DNA of 9,132 nucleotides from Lysobacteraceae bacterium (GCA_028293685.1 JAQGOI010000131.1:1-9132); one strand, 5' to 3'; positions 1 through 6,311 are shown, counted from the stretch's first letter. Notes: a model not told the origin generated them from the sequence alone. Translations and numbers: made by a program.

Positions 1-337
1 TCAGGCGCGCCACGAAGAACGTCACGATGCTCAGGAACACGAACAGTCGTACTGGACTGACGTAGCGCACGCGCCGGCCGGCGAAGTATTCGCAGCTCAG
101 GTAACCAGGTCGGGCCAACAGCGGCCACAGCGTGCGGAACACCCTGGCATCGATGTTGAGGATGCTGTCCAGGGCGTCGCCCATGATGCTGGTGAAGTGC
201 CGCACCAGCCCGCTCACCGGCTGGCCGCAGCGATAGCAATGCGGGCCGAGCAGGGGCGTGCCACAGTTCTGGCATGCCGATGGCGCGCCCGCGACGATGC
301 CATCCGGTGCAGTTGCAGGAGCGGGAGAATCCGTCAT
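1..337 (-). CDS. DUF3667 domain membrane protein, N-terminal part (cut by the left window edge)
   Basis: This frame begins at an ATG at 337 and runs leftward without a stop for 112 codons to the window edge, so the C-terminal part is missing. The protein starts MTDSPAPATAPDG. A zinc ribbon follows, with two CxxC pairs at C22/C25 and C34/C37 (ACQNCGTPLLGPHCYRCGQP). Next come a segment with the pattern LDSILNIDARVFRTLWPLL, then RPGYL, YFAGRRVRYVSP, and the start of a hydrophobic stretch (VRLFVFLSIVTFFVARL), probably the first membrane segment. Ribbon, then 'RT-L...PG...Y..G+R.+Y..P.+L..FLS' is the characteristic layout of the DUF3667 family of inner-membrane proteins, whose function is unknown to me. 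A weak purine stretch (GTGGAA) lies upstream of the start. The gene is divergent from the MATE gene with a 96-bp gap. The zinc ligands are inferred from the cysteine spacing. The TCA at 1-3 is not in frame and is not the stop. Confidence 0.85.
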   Translation of the reverse strand, partial: MTDSPAPATAPDGIVAGAPSACQNCGTPLLGPHCYRCGQPVSGLVRHFTSIMGDALDSILNIDARVFRTLWPLLARPGYLSCEYFAGRRVRYVSPVRLFVFLSIVTFFVARL

Positions 338-364
338 CGTGTTCCACTGCGGGCGGGAAAGCGC

Positions 365-379
365 TCGCTAAGATAGCGA
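365..379. repeat. Short perfect inverted repeat in the divergent DUF3667/MATE gap
   Basis: TCGCTA (365-370), AGA, then TAGCGA (374-379) form a 6-bp perfect inverted repeat with a 3-base centre. It lies in the 96-bp gap between the two divergent genes. The centre contains TAAGAT, which matches the sigma-70 -10 consensus at 4 of 6 positions on the plus strand, but I see no convincing -35 box at the right distance. It could be an operator, an RNA hairpin in one of the two leaders, or chance. I see nothing else with a clear role in this gap, and no strong Shine-Dalgarno before the MATE start. Confidence 0.35.
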
Positions 380-433
380 CTGTGCCCGATTCCCCGCCAG
401 CGTGATTGGTTTGCGCTGCTCTCGCGAAACCCG

Positions 434-1816
434 ATGCCCGATCTGCCGCCCACACCACGCCTGGCCAATGAAGTGCGCACCAGCGCGATCCTTGCCGCAC
501 CGCTGGTGGCCGGGCACCTGTCGACCGGCCTGATCGGATTCGTCGACAGCGTCATCGCCGGACACCACGGCACCCGCACGCTGGCGTCGGTCGCGGTCGG
601 CACGGCGCTGTTCTGGCTGCCGATGATGGTGCCGATGGGGACGTTGATGGCGTTGCCGCCGGCGGTGTCGCAACTCGACGGCGCCGGCCGCCGACACGAG
701 ATCGGCGCGCTGTTCCGGCAGGCGCTGTGGCTGGCGGCAACGCTGGGCGTGCTGTTGTTTGTTTTCCTCAGCGTGGTCGGCATCGCGCTGGCGCCAATGG
801 GCATCGACCAGGCCATTCGCCCGGGCACCATCGCCTTCCTGCATGGCATCCGCTGGGGCGTGCCCGCGCTGACGGCCTACCTGACGATGCGCTACCTGAG
901 CGACGGCCTGCACTGGACGATGCCGACCATGCTGCTCGGCTTCGGCGGCCTGCTGCTGCTCGTGCCACTGGGCTACGCGATGACGTTCGGCGTGGCCGGA
1001 TTTCCCGCGCTCGGTGCCGGCGGCCTGGGCATCGCCTCGGCGGTGATGATGTGGACCCAGGCGCTCGCGTTCGTGCTGTACCTGCGGCGCGCACGGCGCT
1101 TCGCCGACCTGGACCTGTTCGCGCGGTTCGACGGCCCGCACTGGCCGGTGTTGCGCCAGTTGCTGGGCAACGGTCTGCCGATCGGGGTCACCGTGATGAT
1201 GGAGGGCAGCCTGTTCATCGTCACTGCGTTGCTGATCGGCCACCTGGGCGCGTTGCCGGTGGCGGCGCACCAGATCGCGATCAACGTCGCCAGCCTGTGC
1301 TTCATGATCCCGCTCGGTCTGGCCGAAGCGACTACCGTGCGTGTCGGTCACGCGCTTGGACGCGGCAATCGACAGGCGATGCGACGCGCCGCGCTCGCCG
1401 GTTACGTGCTGGTGCTCGGCACGCAGGCGTTCTCTGCCCTGGCGCTGTTGCTGGGTCGCCACACGATCGTCGCGCTCTACACCCACGACGCCGCCGCCGC
1501 GGCGCTGGCGGCGTCATTGCTGCTGTACGCCGCCGCGTTCCAGTTTCCCGATGGCATCCAGGTGCTGTCGGCCGGCGCACTGCGCGGGTTGAAGGACACC
1601 CGCGTACCGATGTTCCTGGCGGCCTTCGCGTACTGGGGCATCGGCATGCCGCTGGGCGCGGCGCTGGGCCTGGGTTGGCCGGGTGTGATCCGCGCGGGTG
1701 GTCCGCGCGGCATGTGGGTGGGACTGATCGCCGGCCTGTCGGTCGCGGCGGTGCTGCTGTGCACGCGCTTCGTTGCCAGCAGTCGACGCATGGCCATTCC
1801 CGAACCGGCTCAGTGA
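434..1816 (+). CDS. MATE family multidrug/cation efflux antiporter (NorM-like)
   Basis: This is a 460-residue inner-membrane transporter of the MATE family, whose NorM members export cationic drugs and dyes in exchange for Na+ or H+. The length and about 12 hydrophobic segments fit the family. Visible family signatures are GFVDSVIAG near the N-terminus (Asp38), MMEGSLF (Glu257), the stretch HQIAINVASLCFMIPLGLAE followed by ATTVRVGHALGRGN, and FPDGIQVLSAGALRGLKDTR (Asp373). The three acidic residues sit almost exactly where Vibrio NorM has its cation-binding and drug-binding acids (Asp36, Glu255, Asp371), so a working antiporter is likely. The start at 434 is the first in-frame ATG and places the first membrane segment at about residue 18, but no strong ribosome site precedes it. 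The gene is divergent from the DUF3667 gene and 68 bp ahead of sppA on the same strand. The substrate cannot be read from sequence. Confidence 0.93.
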   Translation: MPDLPPTPRLANEVRTSAILAAPLVAGHLSTGLIGFVDSVIAGHHGTRTLASVAVGTALFWLPMMVPMGTLMALPPAVSQLDGAGRRHEIGALFRQALWLAATLGVLLFVFLSVVGIALAPMGIDQAIRPGTIAFLHGIRWGVPALTAYLTMRYLSDGLHWTMPTMLLGFGGLLLLVPLGYAMTFGVAGFPALGAGGLGIASAVMMWTQALAFVLYLRRARRFADLDLFARFDGPHWPVLRQLLGNGLPIGVTVMMEGSLFIVTALLIGHLGALPVAAHQIAINVASLCFMIPLGLAEATTVRVGHALGRGNRQAMRRAALAGYVLVLGTQAFSALALLLGRHTIVALYTHDAAAAALAASLLLYAAAFQFPDGIQVLSAGALRGLKDTRVPMFLAAFAYWGIGMPLGAALGLGWPGVIRAGGPRGMWVGLIAGLSVAAVLLCTRFVASSRRMAIPEPAQ

Positions 1817-1884
1817 CCTGTGGCGCATGACGGCCTGCGGTTGGGTCGTTACCCTGCAAGGCAGAACTCCGGAACCAGCCTGTC

Positions 1885-3774
1885 ATGAACGCCATCCCCA
1901 GCCGCGGCCCGATCGCCCGTTTTTTCATCCTGCTGTGGGACGCCGTCAACTTCACGCGCCGGCTGGTGTTCAACATCCTGTTCGTGGTGGTGCTGCTGTT
2001 CGTACTGCTGGCGGTGATGGCCGGCGGCGGCGGCGGACGGCCGCTGCTGGCGCGCACCACGCTGGTGATCGCGCCGGAAGGCAAGCTGGTGGAACAGTTC
2101 ACTTCCGATCCGGCCAGTCGCGCGCTGGCGCGCTTGCTGGGCGACAACGGTGCCGGCGAAGTCCAGCTGCGTGACCTGCTGCGCGCGCTCGACGCGGCGC
2201 GCACCGACAAGAACATCGAGCGCGTGCTGCTGCGTACCGACGGCATGCAGTTCTCGGGCTACGCCGCCATCCGCGAGGTCGCGGCCGCCGTTGCGCGACT
2301 GCGGGCATCGGGCAAGCAGGTGGTCGCGTTTGGTGAAAACTTCGATCAGGGCCAGTACCTGCTTGCCGCGCAGGCCGGCGAGGTCTACCTAGACCCGATG
2401 GGCGGACTGATGCTCGAGGGCCTCGGGCGCTATCGGCAGTACTACCGCGAAGGCCTGCAGGACAAGCTCGGCGTGGACGTGCACCTGTTCCGCGTCGGCG
2501 AGTACAAGTCCGCCGCCGAGCCGTACATCCTCGACGCCGCCTCGCCTGCGTCCAAGGAAGCGGACTTGTTCTGGATGAACGACATCTGGCAGCGTTACCT
2601 TGCCGACATCGCACGCGTGCGTGGCGTCAGCGCGCAGCAGCTGGCGACCGGCATCGACACGCTGCCGCAGGGACTGGCGGCGGTGCGCGGCGACCTGGCG
2701 CAGTACGCGCTGCAGCAGCACCTGGTCAACGGCCTGAAGACCGAGGAAGACATCGACGATCTGATGGCGCAGCGTGGCGTCGCCGATACCGATGCCGAAG
2801 ACGGTTTTCGCGAAGTGGGATTCGATGATTACCTCAAGCGTCTCGACGGCGCCTTGAATGGAGTGGACGCGCGTCCGCAGGTGGCCGTGGTGGTCGCCGA
2901 AGGCGAGATCTCCGGCGGCAAGCAGCCGCCCGGCAACGTCGGCGGCGAATCGACGTCGGCATTGCTGCGCGCGGCCCGCGACGACGAGCACGTCAAGGCG
3001 CTCGTGCTGCGGGTCAATTCGCCCGGTGGCGAGGTGTTCGCCTCCGAACAGATCCGGCGTGAGGTCGCGGCGCTGAAGACCGCAGGCAAGCCGGTGGTGG
3101 TATCGATGGGCGATGTCGCCGCATCGGGCGGCTACTGGATCTCGATGAACGCCGACCGCATCTACGCCGACCCCTCGACGATCACCGGGTCGATCGGCAT
3201 CTTCGGATTGATCCCGACCATTCCGCGGACGCTGGCCAAGATCGGCGTACATACCGACGGCGTCGGCACCACGCGATTCGCCGGCGCATTCGACGTCACG
3301 CGACCGCTGGATCCCGAGGTTGGCACCATGATCCAGGCGGTGATCGACAAGGGTTATCGCGATTTCACCGGACACGTGGCCAGCGCGCGTGGTCGCAGCG
3401 TCGAGGCCATCGACGCCATCGGCCGCGGACGCGTCTGGACCGGTGCGCAGGCGAAAGAACGTGGACTGGTCGACCAGTTCGGCGGCGTCGAGGATGCCAT
3501 CGCCGATGCCGCCGCGCGCGCAAAACTCGGCGCACGTGACAGCTACCGGGTGCGCTACGTCGAGAAACAGGCGACGCCGTTCGAACGATTCTTCAATCGG
3601 TTCTCGCAGACCCGCGCGGCGTCGGGATTGTTGAAGGATTCAAGCATCGCGCAGGCGCTGCTGGCGCATGCATTGCCGCAGACGCGCGATGACCTGGCGT
3701 TCCTCGACGCGGCGCTGCATGCGCCGCACGGCACGCCGGTCAAGGCGCTGGCGTATTGCTTCTGCGGGCTGTGA
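1885..3774 (+). CDS. sppA: Signal peptide peptidase SppA, 67K type
   Basis: This 629-residue inner-membrane serine protease of family S49 degrades signal peptides left after secretion. A short cytoplasmic N-terminus is followed by one membrane anchor at about residues 26-47 (LVFNILFVVVLLFVLLAVMA), then tandem S49 domains at about 60-300 and 335-560. The Ser/Lys dyad is split across the two halves: the general-base Lys is Lys208 in FRVGEYKSAAEPY, and the nucleophile is Ser414 in GDVAASGGYW. These match Lys209 and Ser409 of E. coli SppA. Other conserved blocks are LRVNSPGGEVFASE and DPSTITGSIGIFG. The full length and the split dyad separate it from the short single-domain SppA of Gram-positives. 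The start at 1885 places the anchor correctly, though the Shine-Dalgarno is poor. The protein ends in AYCFCGL, with two cysteines close to the C-terminus. The same-strand gap of 68 bp after MATE allows co-transcription or its own promoter. Confidence 0.96.
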   Translation: MNAIPSRGPIARFFILLWDAVNFTRRLVFNILFVVVLLFVLLAVMAGGGGGRPLLARTTLVIAPEGKLVEQFTSDPASRALARLLGDNGAGEVQLRDLLRALDAARTDKNIERVLLRTDGMQFSGYAAIREVAAAVARLRASGKQVVAFGENFDQGQYLLAAQAGEVYLDPMGGLMLEGLGRYRQYYREGLQDKLGVDVHLFRVGEYKSAAEPYILDAASPASKEADLFWMNDIWQRYLADIARVRGVSAQQLATGIDTLPQGLAAVRGDLAQYALQQHLVNGLKTEEDIDDLMAQRGVADTDAEDGFREVGFDDYLKRLDGALNGVDARPQVAVVVAEGEISGGKQPPGNVGGESTSALLRAARDDEHVKALVLRVNSPGGEVFASEQIRREVAALKTAGKPVVVSMGDVAASGGYWISMNADRIYADPSTITGSIGIFGLIPTIPRTLAKIGVHTDGVGTTRFAGAFDVTRPLDPEVGTMIQAVIDKGYRDFTGHVASARGRSVEAIDAIGRGRVWTGAQAKERGLVDQFGGVEDAIADAAARAKLGARDSYRVRYVEKQATPFERFFNRFSQTRAASGLLKDSSIAQALLAHALPQTRDDLAFLDAALHAPHGTPVKALAYCFCGL

Positions 3775-3788
3775 ACCATGGGCAGATT

Positions 3789-3811
3789 GCAGCGGCGTTA
3801 TTGGCCGCTGC
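3789..3811. terminator. Perfect 8-bp hairpin in the sppA/lipoprotein convergent gap (candidate bidirectional terminator)
   Basis: GCAGCGGC (3789-3796) and GCCGCTGC (3804-3811) are exact inverted repeats around a 7-base loop (GTTATTG). The hairpin lies 14 bases after the sppA stop and 11 bases after the lipoprotein stop, so it could end transcripts from both sides. There is no T-tract on either strand, so this is not a textbook intrinsic terminator. It may instead act as an RNA 3'-end stabiliser. Confidence 0.5.
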
Positions 3812-3822
3812 GATGACGGCGC

Positions 3823-4053
3823 TCAGCCGCCGGTCTGCGCGTCGATGGCGTCCTGCTGCTGTTTCGCCGCATCGAGCACCTGCGGCTCGACTGCCTTGGC
3901 ACGATTGATCGGCGCGTGGATGGCATTGCTCCATTCGGCATCGTGCTCCGCCTTGGGCGCGGGCGGCTGTTCCTTTTTCGGCGGCTCGGGTTTGTTGCAG
4001 GCGCTGCACAGCAGCAACAATGCCAGCGCGCTCCATCGTGGCAATCGTGTCAT
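3823..4053 (-). CDS. Small predicted lipoprotein of unknown function
   Basis: This 76-residue protein has an N-terminal signal of the lipoprotein type: a basic start (MTRLPRW), a hydrophobic core (SALALLLL), then CSAC with the likely acylated Cys at position 19. The residue after the Cys is Asn rather than Asp, which by the usual sorting rule favours the outer membrane. The mature part opens with a Pro/Lys/Glu linker (KPEPPKKEQPPAPK), followed by a predicted helix (INRAKAVEPQVLDAAKQQQD) and the end AIDAQTGG. A strong ribosome site supports the ATG at 4053. The lipobox is slightly irregular because Cys occupies the -3 position, where a larger aliphatic residue is usual. I recognise it as a type of small uncharacterised lipoprotein seen in Xanthomonadaceae, but no function is known to me. 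It is convergent with sppA and divergent from the SDR gene. Confidence 0.8.
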   Translation of the reverse strand: MTRLPRWSALALLLLCSACNKPEPPKKEQPPAPKAEHDAEWSNAIHAPINRAKAVEPQVLDAAKQQQDAIDAQTGG

Positions 4054-4058
4054 GACAC
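4047..4058. repeat. 12-bp perfect palindrome over the lipoprotein start codon
   Basis: GTGTCATGACAC reads the same on both strands and includes the lipoprotein ATG (4051-4053 on the minus strand). It sits at the edge of the 66-bp divergent gap shared with the SDR gene, which is a possible position for an operator affecting either gene. The start codon CAT/ATG supplies the centre, so a chance origin is quite possible. Confidence 0.35.
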
Positions 4059-4063
4059 CTCCC
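4057..4063 (-). promoter_or_regulatory. Strong Shine-Dalgarno for the lipoprotein gene
   Basis: On the minus strand this reads GGGAGGT and lies about 3 bases before the ATG at 4053. It is the clearest ribosome site in the window and fixes the lipoprotein start. Confidence 0.7.
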
Positions 4064-4108
4064 GAACGAGGCCCGACGGCCCGGGGCTATGCTACGCCCA
4101 ACCGCAAC

Positions 4109-4113
4109 AGGAA
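4109..4113 (+). promoter_or_regulatory. Shine-Dalgarno for the SDR gene
   Basis: AGGAA ends 6 bases before the ATG at 4120 and supports that start. A TATGCT at 4088-4093 resembles a -10 box, but no matching -35 is evident, so the promoter itself remains uncertain. Confidence 0.6.
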
Positions 4114-4119
4114 TAGCCG

Positions 4120-4896
4120 ATGGATCGCAACCGCTGGCGTCTGGATGGGCAACTGGCGCTGGTGACCGGCGGCAGTGCGGGGATCGGTCGCGCCGTCGCC
4201 CGCGAACTGCTGGGTTTTGGTGCCGATGTCCTGATCGTGGCGCGCGATGCGCGCGCGCTGGATCGCACCCGCGACGAACTCGCCGACGAAGTCCCCGCCG
4301 GCATCGTGCACGCGCTGGTGGCCGATGTCGCGGACGAAGAGCAGCGCCGCGAGGTTCTCGACTGGGTCGAGGATCGCGGCGAGGGCCTCAACATCCTGGT
4401 CAACAACGCCGGTGGCAACCGCCGTCGCGCCGCGGTCGACTACACCGAGGACGAGTGGCGCGAGATTTTCGAAGTCAACCTGTTCTCGGCGTTCGAGCTG
4501 TCGCGTTATGCCTATCCGCTGCTGACCCGGCACGCTTCGTCGAGCATCGTCAATGTCGGCAGCGTATCCGGGCTGACGCACGTGCGCACCGGCGCCGCCT
4601 ACGGCATGGCCAAGGCCGGCCTGCACCAACTCACGCGCAACCTGGCGGTGGAATGGGCCGAGGATGGCGTGCGCGTCAACGCCGTCGCGCCGTGGTACAT
4701 CCGCACGCGGCGCACGTCGGACTCACTAGCCGATCCCGATTACCTGGATGAAGTCCTTCTGCGCACGCCGATGGGTCGCATCGGCGAACCGGAAGACGTC
4801 GCCGCGGCGGTGGCGTTCCTGTGCCTGCCGGCAGCAGCCTATGTCACCGGCGAATGCATCGCGGTCGACGGTGGATTCCTGCGCAACGGCTTCTGA
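4120..4896 (+). CDS. Classical short-chain dehydrogenase/reductase (SDR)
   Basis: This 258-residue cytoplasmic oxidoreductase has the full classical SDR signature set. The cofactor loop TGGSAGIG is at 16-23 and NNAG at 95-98. The catalytic tetrad is Asn120, Ser148 (in NVGSVSG), Tyr161 and Lys165 (YGMAK), with the usual 13- and 4-residue spacings. The end has the YVTGECIAVDGGF pattern common to the family. A basic residue after the second strand (Arg42 in VARDARAL) and Arg24 after the glycine loop suggest preference for NADP(H); this is inference. The overall pattern (GFGADVLIVARD, LNILVNNAGG, EVNLFSAFELSR) resembles tropinone-reductase-like SDRs, which bacterial genomes often carry under that label without evidence of that substrate. 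The real substrate cannot be told. It has its own ribosome site, is divergent from the lipoprotein and convergent with the DUF4124 pair, so it is probably a single-gene unit. Confidence 0.93.
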   Translation: MDRNRWRLDGQLALVTGGSAGIGRAVARELLGFGADVLIVARDARALDRTRDELADEVPAGIVHALVADVADEEQRREVLDWVEDRGEGLNILVNNAGGNRRRAAVDYTEDEWREIFEVNLFSAFELSRYAYPLLTRHASSSIVNVGSVSGLTHVRTGAAYGMAKAGLHQLTRNLAVEWAEDGVRVNAVAPWYIRTRRTSDSLADPDYLDEVLLRTPMGRIGEPEDVAAAVAFLCLPAAAYVTGECIAVDGGFLRNGF

Positions 4897-4906
4897 ATGA
4901 CCGCAG

Positions 4907-4926
4907 CGCGGCGGAGTGCCGCCGCG
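4907..4926. terminator. Perfect 8-bp hairpin in the SDR/DUF4124 convergent gap (candidate bidirectional terminator)
   Basis: CGCGGCGG (4907-4914) and CCGCCGCG (4919-4926) are exact inverted repeats around the 4-base loop AGTG. All eight pairs are G-C. The hairpin starts 10 bases after the SDR stop and ends 11 bases from the DUF4124 stop at 4938, so it is centred in the 41-bp gap. There is no T-tract on either side. Its placement matches the hairpin at 3789-3811. Confidence 0.55.
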
Positions 4927-4937
4927 ACATGGCGACT

Positions 4938-5570
4938 TCAGGGCGCGCCTGACCTGCCGCAGGTGCTCTCGCGCACGATCTTCTGCACGCGCTGGAACTC
5001 GAGCTTGTCGGCATCGGTATCCTCCGGCCGCGCGAACTGCACCGCCGCCTGGGTTTCGCGCAGGCGTCGCTTCCAGCTGTCGCAGGCGGCACCGTCGGCG
5101 ACACGTTCGCACTGGTCGGTCACCATCTGGCAGGCGACGCCGGTGCTGTCGTCGGAGCTGCCTTGCAGGTCGGTGGTCTGCAGACGCACGCAGCGCGGCT
5201 CGGGTGTCGCGCTCTCGCTCAGATAGCTGTCGTGGTCGAAAGTATTGCACTGGTACAACACCGGCGGCGGCAGGCGATCCTTGTCGGCGATGACCGGTAA
5301 CGGCGCCTCATCCGGCGTCGAAGCGGACGGTTCCGGCACCGTCGTGGGCGCAATCGCAACGGGCGCCTGCACCGGCCGATAGGCGCGCGTGGGCACCGGC
5401 GAATCGATCACCTGTTTCTGCTGCCGGGTGCCTTTCGGGCAGACGGCCCTGTTCTGCAACGTGACCGCGCCGAAGGCATCGGTGCATCGGTAGATCACCA
5501 CGCCGGGTGCGGCAGCGTGAGCGGCGGTCGCCGCCGCGCACAGCAACATCCAGGCGATCAGGCGACGCAT
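4938..5570 (-). CDS. DUF4124 domain secreted protein A (downstream member of a tandem pair)
   Basis: This protein has 210 residues, counted from the ATG at 5570. A Sec signal peptide covers about residues 1-20 (MRRLIAWMLLCAAATAAHAA), so the mature protein should be periplasmic or otherwise outside the cytoplasm. The mature N-terminus is a short DUF4124-type segment: IYRCTDAFGAVTLQNRAVCP, with Cys29 and Cys44. A Pro/Ala-rich linker (about 58-103) leads to a second segment, LYQCNTFDHDSYLSES (Cys108), and then a Cys-bearing C-terminal part with Cys154, Cys163 and Cys204. An in-frame TTG lies five codons upstream at 5585. I prefer the ATG because it overlaps the stop of the preceding gene by one base (TGATG), a layout typical of coupled translation, and because it gives a cleaner signal peptide. 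The function of DUF4124 proteins is not known to me. The gene closely parallels its upstream neighbour. Confidence 0.85.
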   Translation of the reverse strand: MRRLIAWMLLCAAATAAHAAAPGVVIYRCTDAFGAVTLQNRAVCPKGTRQQKQVIDSPVPTRAYRPVQAPVAIAPTTVPEPSASTPDEAPLPVIADKDRLPPPVLYQCNTFDHDSYLSESATPEPRCVRLQTTDLQGSSDDSTGVACQMVTDQCERVADGAACDSWKRRLRETQAAVQFARPEDTDADKLEFQRVQKIVRESTCGRSGAP

Positions 5571-6277
5571 CAATAGCGCCCGCAATCGTTGCCGAGCCGG
5601 GCGTTGATCCCGCGCTCCTCGACGCGAAGCACATCGCGTTCGTTGGGCATGGCATTGAAGAAGCGACGATTGATCTCGTCGCGGCGATCACCCAGCCGCG
5701 CACAGATTTCGTCCTGCGGCAACGCATGGCAGTCGTCGCGTACCCAGGTGCCGGCACCGTAGGCGGCGGCACCGTACAGGGGGCGACGCAGCACCGTTCC
5801 GCGGGCATCGATATGCACCTGGCCCTGGGTGATGGCCAGGTCGGCGTTCGCCATTCGGTGCGGCCACGGCGCCACCGGATATCCCAGCGTCCAGAACGGC
5901 ACCCAGCGCGGATTACCCTCGGCGCTGTCGCTGGTGTAAGGCTCGCCGTCGGGCGGCGTGCATTCGTACATTGGACGCGGCGGCGCCATCACGATCGCGC
6001 GCGTGGCGGGCACGGCGTCATCGTCCGGCGCGCGCGAACGCGCCCTGGCCGGTAGCGCGGGTGCAGCGGGCGCGTCCCGAGGCCGCAGCATCTGCCGCGC
6101 CTGCTGCGTCTGGTCCTTGCCGCAGGGCGTATCGCGCAGGGTGAGGTGCCCTGACGGGTCGACGCAGCGATAGATGGTGACTTCATCGGGCGCGTGCGCG
6201 ACGGCAGGGTCGGCAGCGCGCGCCATCGGCATGGACGCGGCGAGGACCAACAGCACGATCGCGGGTGAGGTCGACAT
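5570..6277 (-). CDS. DUF4124 domain secreted protein B (upstream member of a tandem pair)
   Basis: This 235-residue protein starts at the ATG at 6277. A signal peptide covers about residues 1-21 (MSTSPAIVLLVLAASMPMARA, likely cut after ARA). A DUF4124 segment follows (IYRCVDPSGHLTLRDTPCG, Cys38 and Cys52). Next come a linker rich in Ala, Pro and Arg (about 66-100), a second YxC segment (MYECTPPDGEPYTSDSAEG, Cys106), a Trp/Tyr-rich middle (about 125-180), and a C-terminal part with Cys183, Cys192 and Cys232 ending in GNDCGRY. The stop overlaps the start of protein A by one base. The start lacks a clear Shine-Dalgarno. The frame stays open further upstream to about 6679, but that stretch lies inside tsaC and is Arg/Gly-rich noise, so I cut at the signal peptide. 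It lies 65 bp downstream of tsaC and is probably in its operon. The biochemical role is unknown. Confidence 0.85.
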   Translation of the reverse strand: MSTSPAIVLLVLAASMPMARAADPAVAHAPDEVTIYRCVDPSGHLTLRDTPCGKDQTQQARQMLRPRDAPAAPALPARARSRAPDDDAVPATRAIVMAPPRPMYECTPPDGEPYTSDSAEGNPRWVPFWTLGYPVAPWPHRMANADLAITQGQVHIDARGTVLRRPLYGAAAYGAGTWVRDDCHALPQDEICARLGDRRDEINRRFFNAMPNERDVLRVEERGINARLGNDCGRY

Positions 6278-6311
6278 GGCGCAATCTTGCGCGCGCGCGA
6301 CGAACTGCGCC
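6278..6311 (-). repeat. Inverted repeat abutting the start of DUF4124 protein B
   Basis: GGCGCA (6278-6283) and TGCGCC (6306-6311) are 6-base inverted arms. In the mRNA the second arm touches the ATG of protein B directly. The 22 bases between them include an alternating GC run (6289-6299) that can pair with itself. No Shine-Dalgarno is visible here, so a folded leader is possible; this is inference from base pairing only. Confidence 0.3.

Noticed and set aside
368..1486. Long minus-strand open frame (372 codons) opposite the MATE gene
   Set aside because: Its product is an Arg/Gln/His-rich string with no recognisable domain. The plus strand here has a clear MATE protein with its functional acids. 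Long antisense frames are expected in GC-rich codon-biased DNA.
727..1830. Long plus-strand open frame in another phase of the MATE gene
   Set aside because: The product is rich in Arg, Ala and Gly without structure or motif; it is a frame shadow of the MATE gene.
1817..1884. GGGT-CGTT-ACCC near the MATE/sppA gap as a terminator or operator
   Set aside because: A 4-bp stem is too short to support, and no promoter boxes are evident nearby.
2389..3375. 328-codon minus-strand frame opposite sppA
   Set aside because: No domain pattern is visible and it lies wholly opposite SppA, which has both catalytic residues. Shadow frame.
3668..4165. 165-codon plus-strand frame across the sppA end, the lipoprotein and the SDR start
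   Set aside because: It crosses two well-supported genes in a wrong phase and strand, and its product has no recognisable features.
5571..5585. TTG start for DUF4124 protein A, five codons upstream
   Set aside because: The ATG at 5570 has a one-base overlap with the previous stop and gives a standard signal peptide.
6289..6299. Alternating GC run (11 bases) as a possible Z-DNA element
   Set aside because: It is short and such runs are frequent in DNA of this composition; kept only as part of the leader observation.
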